Source: Flaccisagitta enflata (lineage: Eukaryota > Chaetognatha > Sagittoidea > Aphragmophora). Taken from it: DNA of 64,000 nt. Every line of letters starts with the position of its first letter. Position 1 is the stretch's first letter. The stretch spans positions 9,796,001 to 9,860,000 of the forward strand of contig OZ231127.1 in the NCBI GenBank assembly GCA_965153355.1. Reading direction: 5' to 3'. Below are positions 37,021 through 49,052 of this stretch, in pieces. The notes beneath the pieces are model-generated. The model saw only the letters and a list, made by a program, of their open reading frames with translations. It was not told where the DNA came from and searched no databases. The position numbers were made by a program, and so were the translations under genes.

Positions 37021-37316
37021 GAGCTTATGATTGAAAGGCAAAAAAAAACCAAAAAAACCAAAAGAAAAAAAAAATAAAATCGGCGATGGCTTCAGAAGTT
37101 TAGATCGCGATTTGTTCTTTTTCACAATTACGATCTGACTGTCTTATCGCCGTGTCTATCTTTATGTCTGTCTTTCAGACTCTACTGTCTGTGTTTGTCT
37201 ATACAACTTTTTAAAAAAACAACTGCCTGGCTTTGTGTTTCTGTGTCTGTCTTGCAGTCCTTGAATCTATATTCCTTCCTGTCGTCTTTCTATCAGACTG
37301 TCCGTGCGTTGTTTTC

Positions 37317-37442
<126 letters not shown>

Positions 37443-37559
37443 CCCACATTGTTCGAATCTGTTCAAAGCGAACAAAATCTTTTTTTCAAAGCGCGGCCAA
37501 AAACAATAACAAAAAAAGACAATTAAGAAGCCAGAGTTTTTACAGCAGTTGATTCGTCT

Positions 37560-37815
37560 TAGTCACCTACACGCGACTCTAACCAGTTCTAGCGGTCGGT
37601 TGGTCGGTCTGTCGGACCGTTGGTTGGTCGGACCATTTCATTGGTTGGTCTGAACATTGGCAGGGCTGAACATTTGTAGGTCATACCATTGGTCGATTTG
37701 ACCGTTGGTCCGTCGGGCAGAGTCAATGCTCCTAGTCTTAGTCGTTTGTGCGGCACTTTCCCTGCTCAAATACCTCAAAGACCATCTAACTTTACATGAC
37801 TACTACTGCCCACAC
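37560..37815 (+). mobile_element. H-family element with expanded GGTC core
   Basis: Decayed hairpin AGTCACCTACACGCGACT, CTAACCAG, then GGTCGGTTGGTCGGTCTGTC, expanded into GACCGTTGGT units to about 37715. Beyond lie CCTGCTCAAATACCTC and GACCATCTAAC. The distal end is poorly preserved. Confidence 0.65.
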
Positions 37816-38145
37816 ATCCAAAAATAGGGCAGCACTGAACATATTACGGGTTTTAGTTCATGAAACCGGATCTGTGTATTGAGCCAAACTCGGCATGATG
37901 ATTAACTTATTCAGACAATCTCGTAGACATTTCAAACCGCGGGAGCATCTGACAATCATATAGCCATCATCTCGTCATCATCTTACAATAACAATCTACA
38001 AAAAATCTTTTGCTCGAAACTAACAAGACAAAGTCGAGTATGAGGCGTTAATGCAATTATCAACGACAACCAGCACCAGTGCACCACCATTTATAGTCAA
38101 TACCAATAATTTCTGGGCCCATGTGGTGATGAGAGGGCACCTAGA
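37816..38145. other. No gene seen
   Basis: Unique-looking DNA with nothing recognised. Confidence 0.45.
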
Positions 38146-38397
38146 ATGTGGTGGAATGGTTATAACATCTTGAAATCTTGGCATTCGATTAGTAAACCGA
38201 CTCCTAAAAGCAAACCGGCTGAGGTAATGAGGAAACCTGCTTCACCGATTGCAATGCAAGGGTACAGGGCAGACACAACAGCTTGTTTTACCATTTTAAA
38301 AAACCTCTGCACGGTAATGGGCATCTTAATTCACCACTTAGGAAATAAAAGCAAAGGAATATACCAAGTCAACTTGGTGCACCACTGGAAAAGTTGA
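38146..38397 (+). pseudogene. Open frame with weak likeness to a retroelement integrase tail
   Basis: 83 codons of ordinary composition in a non-repetitive stretch, ending in a Gly-Ile-Tyr-Gln-Val-Asn-Leu-Val-His-His-Trp motif (residues about 71-81). Ty3/gypsy integrases often end in a Tyr-His-Val-Asn-x-Leu-Lys-x-Trp pattern, and the resemblance is only to that short motif. No HHCC, DDE or RT motifs, LTRs or primer-binding site were seen. It may equally be a chance frame or an unrelated exon. Confidence 0.2.
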
Positions 38398-38521
38398 GGC
38401 ACAGGTGAAAAACAAGGTGAGTGGAATTGCTATCTGAAGAAAACATCGTACAAGACTGACTAGCCAAGAGACTTGGGTTGCTATTCAGAATGAAAGATGG
38501 CAGGGTGCATGGCCCCATTCC

Positions 38522-38523
38522 TT

Positions 38524-38610
<87 letters not shown>

Positions 38611-38611
38611 C
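38522..38611. repeat. (CAA)n microsatellite
   Basis: About 90 bp of pure CAA, giving poly-Asn and poly-Cys artefact frames. Confidence 0.97.
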
Positions 38612-38707
38612 TCATCATGAAAAAGATTTATCAATTCCCCCAACTTACCCCGTAGGGTTGCCCCCAATGGGGTCCCATAATGAAGATGTTTGAAGACAGC
38701 AGTGCGA

Positions 38708-38800
38708 TCTTAAAATGGTCGAATCTTAAAATGGTCGAATCTTAAAATGGTCGAATCTTAAAAATGGTCGAATCTTAAAAATGGTCTTAAAATGGTCGTC
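38708..38800. repeat. 16-bp tandem repeat (CTTAAAATGGTCGAAT)
   Basis: Five to six units of 16-17 bp, the last lacking CGAAT. The ends are reused just downstream as AAAATGGTCGTC. Confidence 0.9.
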
Positions 38801-39145
38801 TTGTATTTCATTTGCGTAATTCCGATTGCAGATTACAACCAATGGTAGATGCGAACTTTTACGAACTTAAACTTCCTTTATGAACCCCACTTTTTACACA
38901 CGCACACGCTAAAATTTTAAAACAAGGGGTCTTAATTTTGTATTTTTTTTTCTCGCGTATTACGTAAATGATATCCAATTAATATTTTTCAACCGAAAAA
39001 GACGATTCGATGGGCAAATCTTAACGATTATCAAGATTGAAATAAAAACGCGAAAAAGCGAATAAAGAAAAGAGAAAATGAATTTCAACGGTTGGCAGAG
39101 ATTCTGTATCATACAGAGAGAAATATTGAGTAGAGAGAGAGACAC

Positions 39146-39793
39146 AGACCACCAAATCCCACCCTGATGGGAAATAAGCCCCTAACGACACTTTATCCCG
39201 CTCAAGCCACCTACACAGACCACCAAATCCCACCCTGATGGGAAATAAGCCCCTAACGACACTTTATCCCGCTCAAGCCACCTACACAGACCACCAAATC
39301 CCACCCTGATGGGAAATAAGCCCCTAACGACACTTTATCCCGCTCAAGCCACCTACACAGACCACCAAATCCCACCCTGATGGGAAATAAGCCCCTAACG
39401 ACACTTTATCCCGCTCAAGCCACCTACACAGACCACCAAATCCCACCCTGATGGGAAATAAGCCCCTAACGACACTTTATCCCGCTCAAGCCACCTACAC
39501 AGACCACCAAATCCCACCCTGATGGGAAATAAGCCCCTAACGACACTTTATCCCGCTCAAGCCACCTACACAGACCACCAAATCCCACCCTGATGGGAAA
39601 TAAGCCCCTAACGACACTTTATCCCAGCCACCTACACAGACCACCAAATCCCACCCTGATGGGAAATAAGCCCCTAACGACACTTTATCCCGCTCAAGCC
39701 ACCTACACAGACCACCAAATCCCACCCTGATGGGAAATAAGCCCCTAACGACACTTTATCCCGCTCAAGCCACCTACACAGACCACCAAATCC
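39146..39793. repeat. 71-bp satellite-like array, 9 near-identical units
   Basis: Units start AGACCACCAAATCCCACCC at 39146, 39217, 39288, 39359, 39430, 39501, 39572, 39638 and 39709, with a partial unit from 39780. All read identically by eye except the seventh, which lacks 5 bp (CCCGCTCAAGCC becomes CCCAGCC). Each unit carries CCCACCCTGATGGG, a short imperfect dyad. The 71-bp period shifts the frame, so it is not a protein repeat. Confidence 0.97.
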
Positions 39794-40338
39794 TCCTAAG
39801 TGTTTATGTGCCTCCTACCCCTCCCACCTCCAATTTCAGGTTTTTTTTTGTTCATTTCCATAAAAGAATTCTATTTCTTCTCTTCATGGCAAAACGAATG
39901 ACAAAATCATTATCAAAACAATTACATGGGTTGTCAAAAAAAATATTTGCTAAAGTTACAATAGTGGAATTGCTTACTTTTGTTTTCCATAGTAATGCAG
40001 GCAGATCTGGTATTCTTTTTCTTGAAAACATTTCAAACTGCCTTATGCAAATTTCTTTGCATAGGACTTAAAACACTAAACAAGTGATGCGGGGTCACAA
40101 TATTGTGGGGGATGGGTGGGTAGGGGCAGCCAGCCACCATCCAAACTCAAGGACAACCTAAGAAATGCTTGATAACCTAAGCAAAACATTAAAACCACCT
40201 TAGCACCTACCTACTTCAGGACAACTCAGCCAATGCAAAAACCATTGGAACATTTTTAGAACTAGTCATCCAAGGATCACACATGGTCAGCAGTACCCGA
40301 TGCCCTGCTTGGAGTGATTAGCTGCAGTGTGGAGTGAA
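39794..40338. other. No gene seen
   Basis: A 113-codon plus frame (39730-40071) starts in the satellite and has no recognised domain. The R-family motif GTACCCGATGCCCTGCTT appears at about 40294. Confidence 0.45.
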
Positions 40339-40794
40339 GGCAGCGGCCCCAAAGGCCGATGTCCTGCAGGACACAGGGTGAATTTCCAGACGTCCTTAGA
40401 AGGCACATTTGAGGCGCTTGGGGCTACTTTCCTTGTTACTCAATGAGCACATTGAATTTTTTTCGATTTCATTGTCAATTTTCCATGTTATTCAATCTGA
40501 ATTTTGTATTTTTTTCAAAAGATTGTCAATTTTCCATGTTATTCAATAGGGATATCCCATTTTTTATCTTCTATTAAATTTTCAATGTTATTCAATGGGA
40601 ATTTCATATTTTTTTTAGTTCTTTATCAATTTTCCATGTTATTTAATAGGAATTATGCATTTCTTCAATTTTCCATGTTATTCAATGGGAACATGACGTC
40701 AGAGAGCTGGTAGACGGATGACGGACGTATGGACGTATGGATGACATCTGGAAATTCCCCGTGTCGCAGGACATCGCCCTTTGGGGCCGCTGCC
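40339..40794. mobile_element. 456-bp element with ~57-bp terminal inverted repeats
   Basis: The left end GGCAGCGGCCCCAAAGGC and CGATGTCCTGCAGG, through GAATTTCCAGACGTCC, mirrors the right end GGATGACATCTGGAAATTCC through CATCGCCCTTTGGGGCCGC. The interior holds five TCAATTTTCCATGTTATTCA units of 35-55 bp. No transposase. The right terminus is shared with the R-family end at 43785-43805. Confidence 0.85.
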
Positions 40795-40819
40795 CAAAAA
40801 CTATAGGAATACTATAGGG

Positions 40820-41110
40820 CAAGTTGCACGGCAACAGAACAACTCTTGGACAACTTGAGGATAACTTTAAGACAATTCTTGGACAAATCTAGGACAACCT
40901 CAGAACGAATAAGGCTACCTCTAGGACAACTAAAAAAAACTAAAGGACAATTCTGACAACTTTAGGACAACTCCTTGGACATTCCTAAGACAACTAGAAC
41001 AACTTTTGGACAACTTTTGGACAACTTTAGAACACTTTTAAGACAACTTGAGGACAACTCTAGGACAAATCTAGACATTTCTAGGACATCACAAGGACAA
41101 TATAAGGACT
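40820..41110. repeat. Degenerate short repeat GGACAACTTTAGGACAACT
   Basis: About 18-20 diverged units of roughly 12-18 bp with a conserved GGACAA core. Confidence 0.8.
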
Positions 41111-41774
41111 CATCATCATAACTTTAAGATAAGTCTAAAACAAGTACTGCAGGATAACTCATTAACTCCTAGGAAATTCCAGGAAAACCTAAAGCTAATT
41201 TCCACATGAGTGATCCTTCCATATTTAAGGCTGAAAAGGATGCGAAATTTCTCCCTAATCACTATTAGCTTTGAAAAGGCGCGCCTTAATTGCATCTATG
41301 CTCACCCAATGACATCAGTTTATGCTTGGCAAAAAATACTTGATAAAAGAGAGGAAATAACATATATCTCTTAGGCTAATTTGTATAATTGGGTAAAAAG
41401 AAATCAAGCTCGTTCTCAGCTTAAACTCAAAAGCGCAATTGCGCGCATTAGATCTAGCTCCGCATTCCGACTACGGAGGATTAGGAGCTACCGCCAATGC
41501 GCAAAATGCGCAACTCTAGAAAACCGGTGAACTTTTGTGAATCTCTATATTTTCTATGTATTTTACATAATGTTTTTATCATTATTTATATACTAAACAC
41601 AATTTCGAAATGATTTTTTTGCAGATATGAACCAAACAGGGTTAGTAGAAGTGGAAAAAAGCACTATTGTAGTAGGTTTTAAATAGTCGGGTCCATTACT
41701 TATTTCCCATCACGGCTCTCTGTGAGAGAGAGAGAGGGAGGTTTTTTTTTCTAAGTATCCTTGTGTGAGTCTTT
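41111..41774. other. No gene seen
   Basis: AT-rich unique DNA. 41430-41520 is richer in CpG and carries GCGCAATTGCGCGC, a 14-base palindrome at 41434. Confidence 0.5.
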
Positions 41775-41847
41775 CTCCTTCTTCTTCTTCTTCTTCTTCT
41801 TCTTCTTCTTCTTCTTCTTCTTCTTCTTCTTCTTCTTCTTCTTCTTC
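41775..41847. repeat. (CTT)n microsatellite
   Basis: Trinucleotide CTT array. Confidence 0.96.
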
Positions 41848-41960
41848 CTTATATCTCTTTTTTCACTTTTTTAACAAAAAAAATTAAAGACGAAGAAGAG
41901 ACGATCAAATTTTAGACGCACCCAGAGAGAGAAAGTAAAATAGAGAGTGAGTGAGCGTAA

Positions 41961-42449
<489 letters not shown>

Positions 42450-42451
<2 letters not shown>

Positions 42452-43000
42452 AAACAGTGCAAATTGAAGAGGAGGAGGAGTTGGAGGAAGAGGAGCAGGA
42501 GGAGTGGGAGTGAGGAGGAGCGGAGTCTTTTCTGATCAACGGAATCAGGATGAAAACTGAATTTGAACTTGGAGAGAGAGAACTCTGAGACTGAGACTGA
42601 GGCTAAAGAAGCACCTCGCATAAAACAACTCGACTAACTGAGAAACACAGAGGAAAAAAAAACAAGAGAGACAGAGAGAGAGGGAGAGAGAGAGAGGAAG
42701 ATTCTCAAATAAAGAAAATTCCGAAATTGAAAGGAACAAGCCCTACAAGGCAACAGTCGCGTGCTTCGCATTTTCTCTATGTACATCGATATCGAATTAT
42801 TGATATATGCAGATACAGAATCATGAATTGACATACTATCATGATTAAAAACTCTCTTTTTCTATACAAACCACGTTTTTAAGAACATCAAGGCTTTGTT
42901 TAACAAAATAACATTCCTATGAAAAAAATAATAATTTCATGAATATTATTATAATAACATAACTACATGATTACCTAATTTCATTGTTAAACAAGAGAGA
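42450..43000. other. No gene seen
   Basis: Purine-rich to 42700 with small GA runs, then AT-rich. Nothing recognised. Confidence 0.5.
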
Positions 43001-43009
43001 AAGAGAGAA

Positions 43010-43067
<58 letters not shown>
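43001..43067. repeat. (GA)n microsatellite with regular AAA interruptions on its left
   Basis: GAGAAA units at 42995-43020 grade into pure GA. Confidence 0.96.
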
Positions 43068-43070
<3 letters not shown>

Positions 43071-43379
43071 AGAGAGTAGTTCTCGTGCTTGTTCAAAGAT
43101 ATTTGTTTAATCAAGAAAATTTGATTGCCATCAGATTTTTTAAGACGGATTATAAAAGATAGTTGACGTAACCAAAGGCATTTAAGCTGCTATCAAGACA
43201 ATAAGCCATCAAGACAAAAACATGAGAAAAAGTTATGTCCAATGACTTACTCAGCTCAGCCATTTAAGCAAATGTTCCTTTCACAATTTTTTTCATCTTT
43301 TTGTTATGTGATTGCATATTTTGCCAACAAATTCTACATGTGGCATTATCAGTCTCTTTGTTTTTGTTCTGTTAGTCTG

Positions 43380-43410
43380 TCTGTTTGTCTGTCTGTCTGT
43401 CAGTCTCTCT

Positions 43411-43454
<44 letters not shown>
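43380..43454. repeat. (GTCT)n-(CT)n compound array
   Basis: GTCTGTCTGTCTGTCA then CT repeats to 43454. Confidence 0.95.
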
Positions 43455-43458
<4 letters not shown>

Positions 43459-43499
43459 CACATGGGGGATTCTTCCTCCTTCTTCTTCTTCCTCCTCTC

Positions 43500-43878
43500 T
43501 TCGTACTCTCCCCAGCCTCCGGGCTCATATCTCAGCCTGAGGCCCATATCCCAGCCTCGAGGCTCCAAATCCCAGCCTTGAGGCTCAAATCCCACCTCAA
43601 GGCCCTAATCCCAACCTCTGGCAAGAATCCAGTCTCTAGGATTTGGGCCTCAAGACTGGGATTTGGGCCTTGAGGTTGGGATATGGCCTCCAGGCTAATG
43701 AGGCTGGAGGAGGGGGGGAGGAGGAGGAGAAGAAGAAGAAGGAGGAGAAAATCCCCCAAATGTGTGAAAGCATAGGTCATTGACCCCTTTGGGGCCGCTG
43801 CCCTGCCCCCCCCCCTCAACCTCATCCACAACCTACTTAAGCAGGGCACGGGTACCGCTGACCATCTAACGCTTTTGC
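43500..43878. repeat. R-family repeat with GAGGCTCAAATCCCAGCCT units
   Basis: About eight units of 19-22 bp, some inverted, at 43515-43700. Then GGTCATTGACCCCTTTGG, GGCCGCTGCCCT and TAAGCAGGGCACGGGTACCG, CTGACCATCT. Units with the same AAATCCC-GCCT-GAGG core occur at 58083-58125 and 63970-64000, each near R-family ends. Confidence 0.7.
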
Positions 43879-43969
43879 GACTATTCTCTCTTTTCTGATA
43901 TATCTTAGTTGGTGATTTAGAAATTTAGAAACTTCTTCAATCTTTAGTACAGAGAAAAATGAAAGATGA

Positions 43970-43976
<7 letters not shown>

Positions 43977-44058
<82 letters not shown>
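43977..44058. repeat. (GA)n microsatellite
   Basis: GA array, followed by GACAGA variants to 44095. Confidence 0.97.
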
Positions 44059-44064
<6 letters not shown>

Positions 44065-44371
44065 CAGAGAGACAGAGAGACCGAGAGAGAAAGAGAGAGA
44101 GAGTTTCCTGCCTGATAGCCGGCCGAGGGTTTAAATTGAGCTTTGAAAAAAAAACATTGACAAAACATTTACGCTTTGAATTTCATTTTGGTGATTTTTG
44201 TTGTCGACTAAAAAGACGACTTTTCTTCTCAAATTTGGTTAAAATAACCGAAAATTGGCGATTTTGTTAAAAGATGGAAAACGGACAAATAGTCAATTTC
44301 ACGCTATGCTCAAATGAGCCCGACAATCAATAGTCTGATTGGTGCAACCGATTTGAGCGTGATGAACGAAT

Positions 44372-44415
44372 CGACGAACAAACGAACGAACAAACGAACG
44401 AACGAACAAACCAAC
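44372..44415. repeat. (AACG)n degenerate repeat
   Basis: Ten or so AACG/AACA tetranucleotides. Confidence 0.8.
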
Positions 44416-44570
44416 GAACTGACAGATAAACCAATTGTCTAACGGAAGGGATGCCACTTCATGGTGCTTTGTGACATTCAAAAAGTTAGGCCTGACGGAT
44501 CCATTTGAATTTTTATTAAGAACTTCATTCTTTGGCGAGGGCTTGCGAATAATATAGAGATAGCTAACTA

Positions 44571-44745
44571 CGGTGGAACCCCGCAATAACAGACCCGCTT
44601 TTAAACGTTCCTCAACAATAAAAGTCAACATTTCAAAGTCCCAAATGATAGTTTCTAATGTGATTTTACTCTCTTTAAAGGTGAACCTGAAATAAATGTG
44701 AAAAATCTTCAGTCCCAATAGGACCGATGAGGCGGGGTCCTGCTG
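44571..44745. mobile_element. MITE, 175 bp, TA target duplication
   Basis: Left end CGGTGGAACCCCGCAATAAC; right end reverse complement CAGCAGGACCCCGCC. TA flanks at 44569-44570 and 44746-44747. Size and ends match the 21870 MITE, with drift at the second to fifth positions. Confidence 0.8.
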
Positions 44746-44974
44746 TATATTGTTCTTGATTTCAAAGCGATTTGAAGCCTAACGTTCTTACCAACTTGTT
44801 TCTTAAAAGAAGATACGAACATAGTACAAACTAACATAGAACATACTAACAACCTTGATCGTCGCATTCATGGTGCGGAACAGGCAGAATCAGCTATATC
44901 TTAACTCATAAACAGACATTAAACATATATGAGTTGGACGACATTACTATCTAGAGCAAAAGTGTGGCAACAAA

Positions 44975-45115
44975 TGTTTTTAGCAATATCTCCGCTTAGA
45001 ATAAATAATCGATACAAAAATCTGTAAGATTCTAAAAGTAGATCAAATTTCTGATCCAATGACGCAAACCACATTTGTCTAAGTCAAAGCATTTAGAATT
45101 GACAGACAAAACAAG
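44975..45115. repeat. F-family repeat, diverged copy
   Basis: Contains AATATCTCCGCTTAGAATAA, TCAAATTTCTGATCC, GACGCAAACC and CATTTAGAATTGACAGAC in the same order as 29050-29175. Confidence 0.55.
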
Positions 45116-45623
45116 ATTGCTACTCCAAATAAAAAATGGCAATAAAATTGCAGTTTATTATTAAAAGATAGCACTTTGACACATTGCGCTGTTATAAAGA
45201 AGCAATGGCACAAAAAACACAATGTCAAACTTTTTTGTGGTTGGCTGGGGCCTTTCCAAATCTCAACCCCAGCTTTGATGTCAAACAAAGCAGCCACTAA
45301 GCAAGGGACATGACACTTTGGTTGCATAGCAAGGCTTAAAAGAATACTTTTAAAGTCTAAATGAAGATCTTGCTAACTTACATGCTAAAATACATGCTGA
45401 GGCCTATGAAGGCGGTCATTGATGCTCAGGGAGGGAACGCCAAGTATCTAACATATTTAGGAATCATATCATGTATTATTTAATGAATAGATAAATAAAG
45501 TCTTATGGTGTTGCCATACTTTTGATCTAGATAGTACTTTATGTGACGATTACTATGCGGTTGTATGAATTGGAAAAGATCTGTAGATCTCGTTCTCCCA
45601 GGGTACTTAAATTGCTCTCCACA
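45116..45623. other. No gene seen
   Basis: Unique-looking DNA. A GCTGGGGCCTTTCC/AACCCCAGC dyad lies at 45245-45275. Confidence 0.45.
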
Positions 45624-45624
45624 G

Positions 45625-45707
<83 letters not shown>
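45624..45707. repeat. (TTG)n microsatellite
   Basis: 84-bp TTG array. Confidence 0.97.
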
Positions 45708-45709
<2 letters not shown>

Positions 45710-45987
45710 AATTGTTGCTGTTGTTTCTTGTTCTTGCTTCGTAAACTAACAATAATGGAAGTCGAGTATTTATCATTCTGCTCCATTATCGGTTTGCTGA
45801 TGACGGTTTCGGTTTTGTTCTGCCCTACTTTCTCCAATTCTGTTCTTAATTCTAGACATTTTTTTTCTTTATTTCTTTCTTTTTCTTTCTCCAATTTTTC
45901 TTTTCTTTAAATCTGTATACCTATTTCACTCCTTTTCTTTCTTTCCTATCGTTTTAACTAAATCCGAGTTTTCCTTCTGAATGAAAA

Positions 45988-46025
<38 letters not shown>

Positions 46026-46149
46026 TGCTATTTGGAACAGTCTTTGTTGCCAATTATGTCATCTCGACTGTGATAAGCGGACGTGAATCCAAATTACCAG
46101 CCAAAGGAAGTCAGACTCAGAGCCAACAAGGATTTCAAATGTATTTTCT
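45708..46149. other. No gene seen
   Basis: T/C-rich DNA with a short CT array at 45992-46022. Confidence 0.5.
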
Positions 46150-46620
46150 TTGTCATTAAGGGTATGTTCATGTTGCAGATAAGGATTTCATTAAGGATAT
46201 GTTCATGCTGTAGACAAGGATTTCAATTTTTTTTTCTTTGTCATTAAGGGTATGTTCATGCTGTAGACAAGGTTTTCAAATGTTTTTTCTTTGTCATTAA
46301 GGGTATGTTCATGTTGTAGGCAAGTATTTCAAATATATTTACTTTGTTATACAGGGTATGTTCATATTGTTGATAAGGTTTAGGGTATGTTCATGCTGTA
46401 GACATGGATTTCATGTGTATTTTCTTTGACATTAAGTCCATGTTCACATTGTAGACAAGAATTTCATTAACGGTACACTCATTTTGTAGACAAGGTTTTT
46501 TTATTCAGGGTATGTTCATGTTGTAGACAAGAATTTGGATTTTTATTTCTTTTTTTGTCCTTTAAGGGTACATTGTCAACAAGAATTTTAAATGTATTAC
46601 CTTTTTTCATTAGGGCATGT
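46150..46620. repeat. ~60-bp tandem repeat (GGGTATGTTCATGTTGTAGAC)
   Basis: Eight to nine units containing TTAAGGGTATGTTCATG, TGTAGACAAGGATTTCA and TTTTCTTTGTCA. Unit length is 40-65 bp because the T-rich part is often lost. Confidence 0.85.
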
Positions 46621-47518
46621 GCACATTATCAGTTCATCGGTCCATCGGTGACATTTTTTATAAACAGCGATTTTTAGTTGTTTTTAAGGTGATTTTGAAT
46701 TTTAATTGTGTAATTACACAAATTTTTTACTTATTGATGACAGAGTTCAATTATGCAACTGTTCTGATGTTTTCATTATCATTAAAGATGTGCAATTATG
46801 AGTGTAGAGGTGACATGAAGCACACAACTGTTGCCCTGTAAAGTAATACGATCATGCATTATACAGCGTAATCAACCACTGTAAAAAAAGGAAGAGGAAA
46901 CGAGTTTTTTTATGGTTGACTCATCCATGATTATTACTCAAAACGTTTAAAAGTTTGCTTTTTTTCCCTGCCTTCCAAAAACTGCTTGATCTTCTTTGCC
47001 ATATGTCGGTTTTCTATTTGAAATTGCATATCAACTCTTCCTCTTTTGATTTCGTGTCTATCATTTTGCCTAGCTTTCTGCTTTCAGCCTTAGCAAATAC
47101 TGTGTTTAACCCCACAATAACAGATATTTCAAGGGACTGACAAATTGTATGTGGTATAATTATATTTTTGTTATTGCCAATGTAGGAAATTAAAGAAAAT
47201 TCCATGAAGGGATTTCGATTCAGCATTTGTTGTGGGCGGATTTCTGTTGCTCATAGATCTGCTACAATGGAGCGTAACAGTACATTTTACGAGGTAAAAT
47301 TTAAAGTTTGATTCTCTCTTTCTTCCTTTCTTTCTCTCTCTCTCTCTCTCTTTTGCATCAAATTCTTATCTTTACGGCAATCCCTTTCTTTTCTTTTAAT
47401 CGTCGAAATCATTCCTAACACAAAATAAAAGAGGGAAAATTTATTTCAAAACTTTTTCCAAATTCATCAAACCTTGACTACACCACTTGGCTTCTTTCTT
47501 TTCCTCAATCCTGAGTCT

Positions 47519-47560
<42 letters not shown>

Positions 47561-47783
47561 TTTTATCCTACTCACTGTTTTTTCTGTCCTAATTTTTTTT
47601 CCTCTCCCGTATCTCGTTTTCTCATTTGATCTTTTTTTTTCTCTCTTTTTTTTCATTTTTCAAGATCGTCTCTGTTCCTTTTTTCAGTGGAAAATACTCT
47701 CGCTCACACAGCCTCGTGAGATCCAGATTATCCATTTGACCTTCTAGCATCTCAATAACTACTACTCCTATAAATTTAAGAAA
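46621..47783. other. No gene seen
   Basis: AT-rich DNA with short CT runs at 47332-47350 and 47522-47553 and T/C-rich tracts. A possible old MITE end (TTTAACCCCACAATAACAGA at 47105) lacks a clear partner. Confidence 0.5.
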
Positions 47784-47887
<104 letters not shown>

Positions 47888-48059
47888 GGGACTGAGAGTC
47901 CTGAGACTAAGATGAAGAAACAGAGACAGAGACATACAGAGACATAGAAACAGAGACAGAGACTGAGACAAAAGGAGACGGAGATTGTGAGACAGAGACA
48001 CAGATAGATATGAAGTCAAACAGAGACAAACAAAGACAGAGATAAAGTTGGAGTGACAT

Positions 48060-49052
48060 ACAGTATGATTTTTTTCAAATGACACAAAAGATGACGACAT
48101 AAATCCTAAACGAATCAACATAATCAAATTCTGAAAAAAACGCCTGAAAGAGTAGGTTATTGCATTTATTCATGCCAAATTTCAGCATTCCGTCTCAAGT
48201 AGTTTAGCTTCAATTTACATTTAAAGTGAAGATATCAAAATCTTTTTACTCCTATGGCAAAGAAAAAAGGCAAACACTTTGTTTTGCTAATTTTGGCTTA
48301 ACCAAGGACCTGAACCATAGAAAATCCATGACCATTTGAAACCTCTGCAAAACTTCTTCCAAACGCGACATTGCTGGTAATTGTAGCTTAATTCATTTAG
48401 AAATGACAAAGGTTTGAAGAAAAAAATCACTGATTGAAAAAAATGATCATTTCAATTTTTTTTATAATGAGTAATTTTTGTCTTTTCGTTTTTTTCAATG
48501 ATGCAGCTCAGGATTGTTTTAGCTACTTGTTATCCATGAGCAAATTAAAGAGCTTCAAATTTTCTTTAAAATGGGACCAAGAACAAATTTCTGACTTAAT
48601 GCATTTGATTTTTAAGTTAGAATAAAGATAACCCATGAAAATCACATTGTGAAATTCCGCATTTTTGACTACCTAGTCTTCATTCTAATGCCATTTCTAA
48701 ACGGATAGAGCTAGGATATCCAACAAGGTCTCATTTGAAAGATCTTTCGCAGAGCTTCAAAATGGTTATAGATTTTGCTATGTTTTTCTCATTGCTTGGA
48801 TGTTAAACACTGACAAAAAAGTAGTTCATTTTTTTTCTTTTGCCGTAGTTAAAAAAAAAGTTATTTCGGATGATTCATAGTTTGACTTCAAAAAGCGATT
48901 GAGGCTAAACTACTTAAGTCGGTATGCTGAAATTTGGCATGAATAAATGCAATAACCTACTCTTTCAGACGTTTTTTTCAGAATTTGATTATGTTGATTC
49001 GTTTAGGATTTATGTCGTCATCTTTTGTGTCATTGGAAAAAAATCATACTGT
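48060..49052. repeat. ~1-kb inverted repeat (foldback), 155-bp outer arms
   Basis: Left arm 48060-48214 and right arm 48896-49052 are near-perfect reverse complements (ACAGTATGATTTTTTTC; GACGACATAAATCCTAAACG; CCTGAAAGAGTAGGTTATTG; GCCAAATTTCAGCAT). Inside, diverged pairing continues, for example AAACCTCTGCAAAACTTC at 48340 against the complement of GAAAGATCTTTCGCAGAGCTT. The inner part carries F-family motifs. No transposase was recognised. Confidence 0.9.

Noticed and set aside
39146-39793. CRISPR array or coding repeat
   Set aside because: Units are joined without spacers, and a 71-bp period breaks the reading frame.
47095-47235. Another MITE of the CAGTTGAACCCC family
   Set aside because: Only one end-like motif (TTTAACCCCACAATAACAG) is visible, without a matching inverted end or TA flanks.
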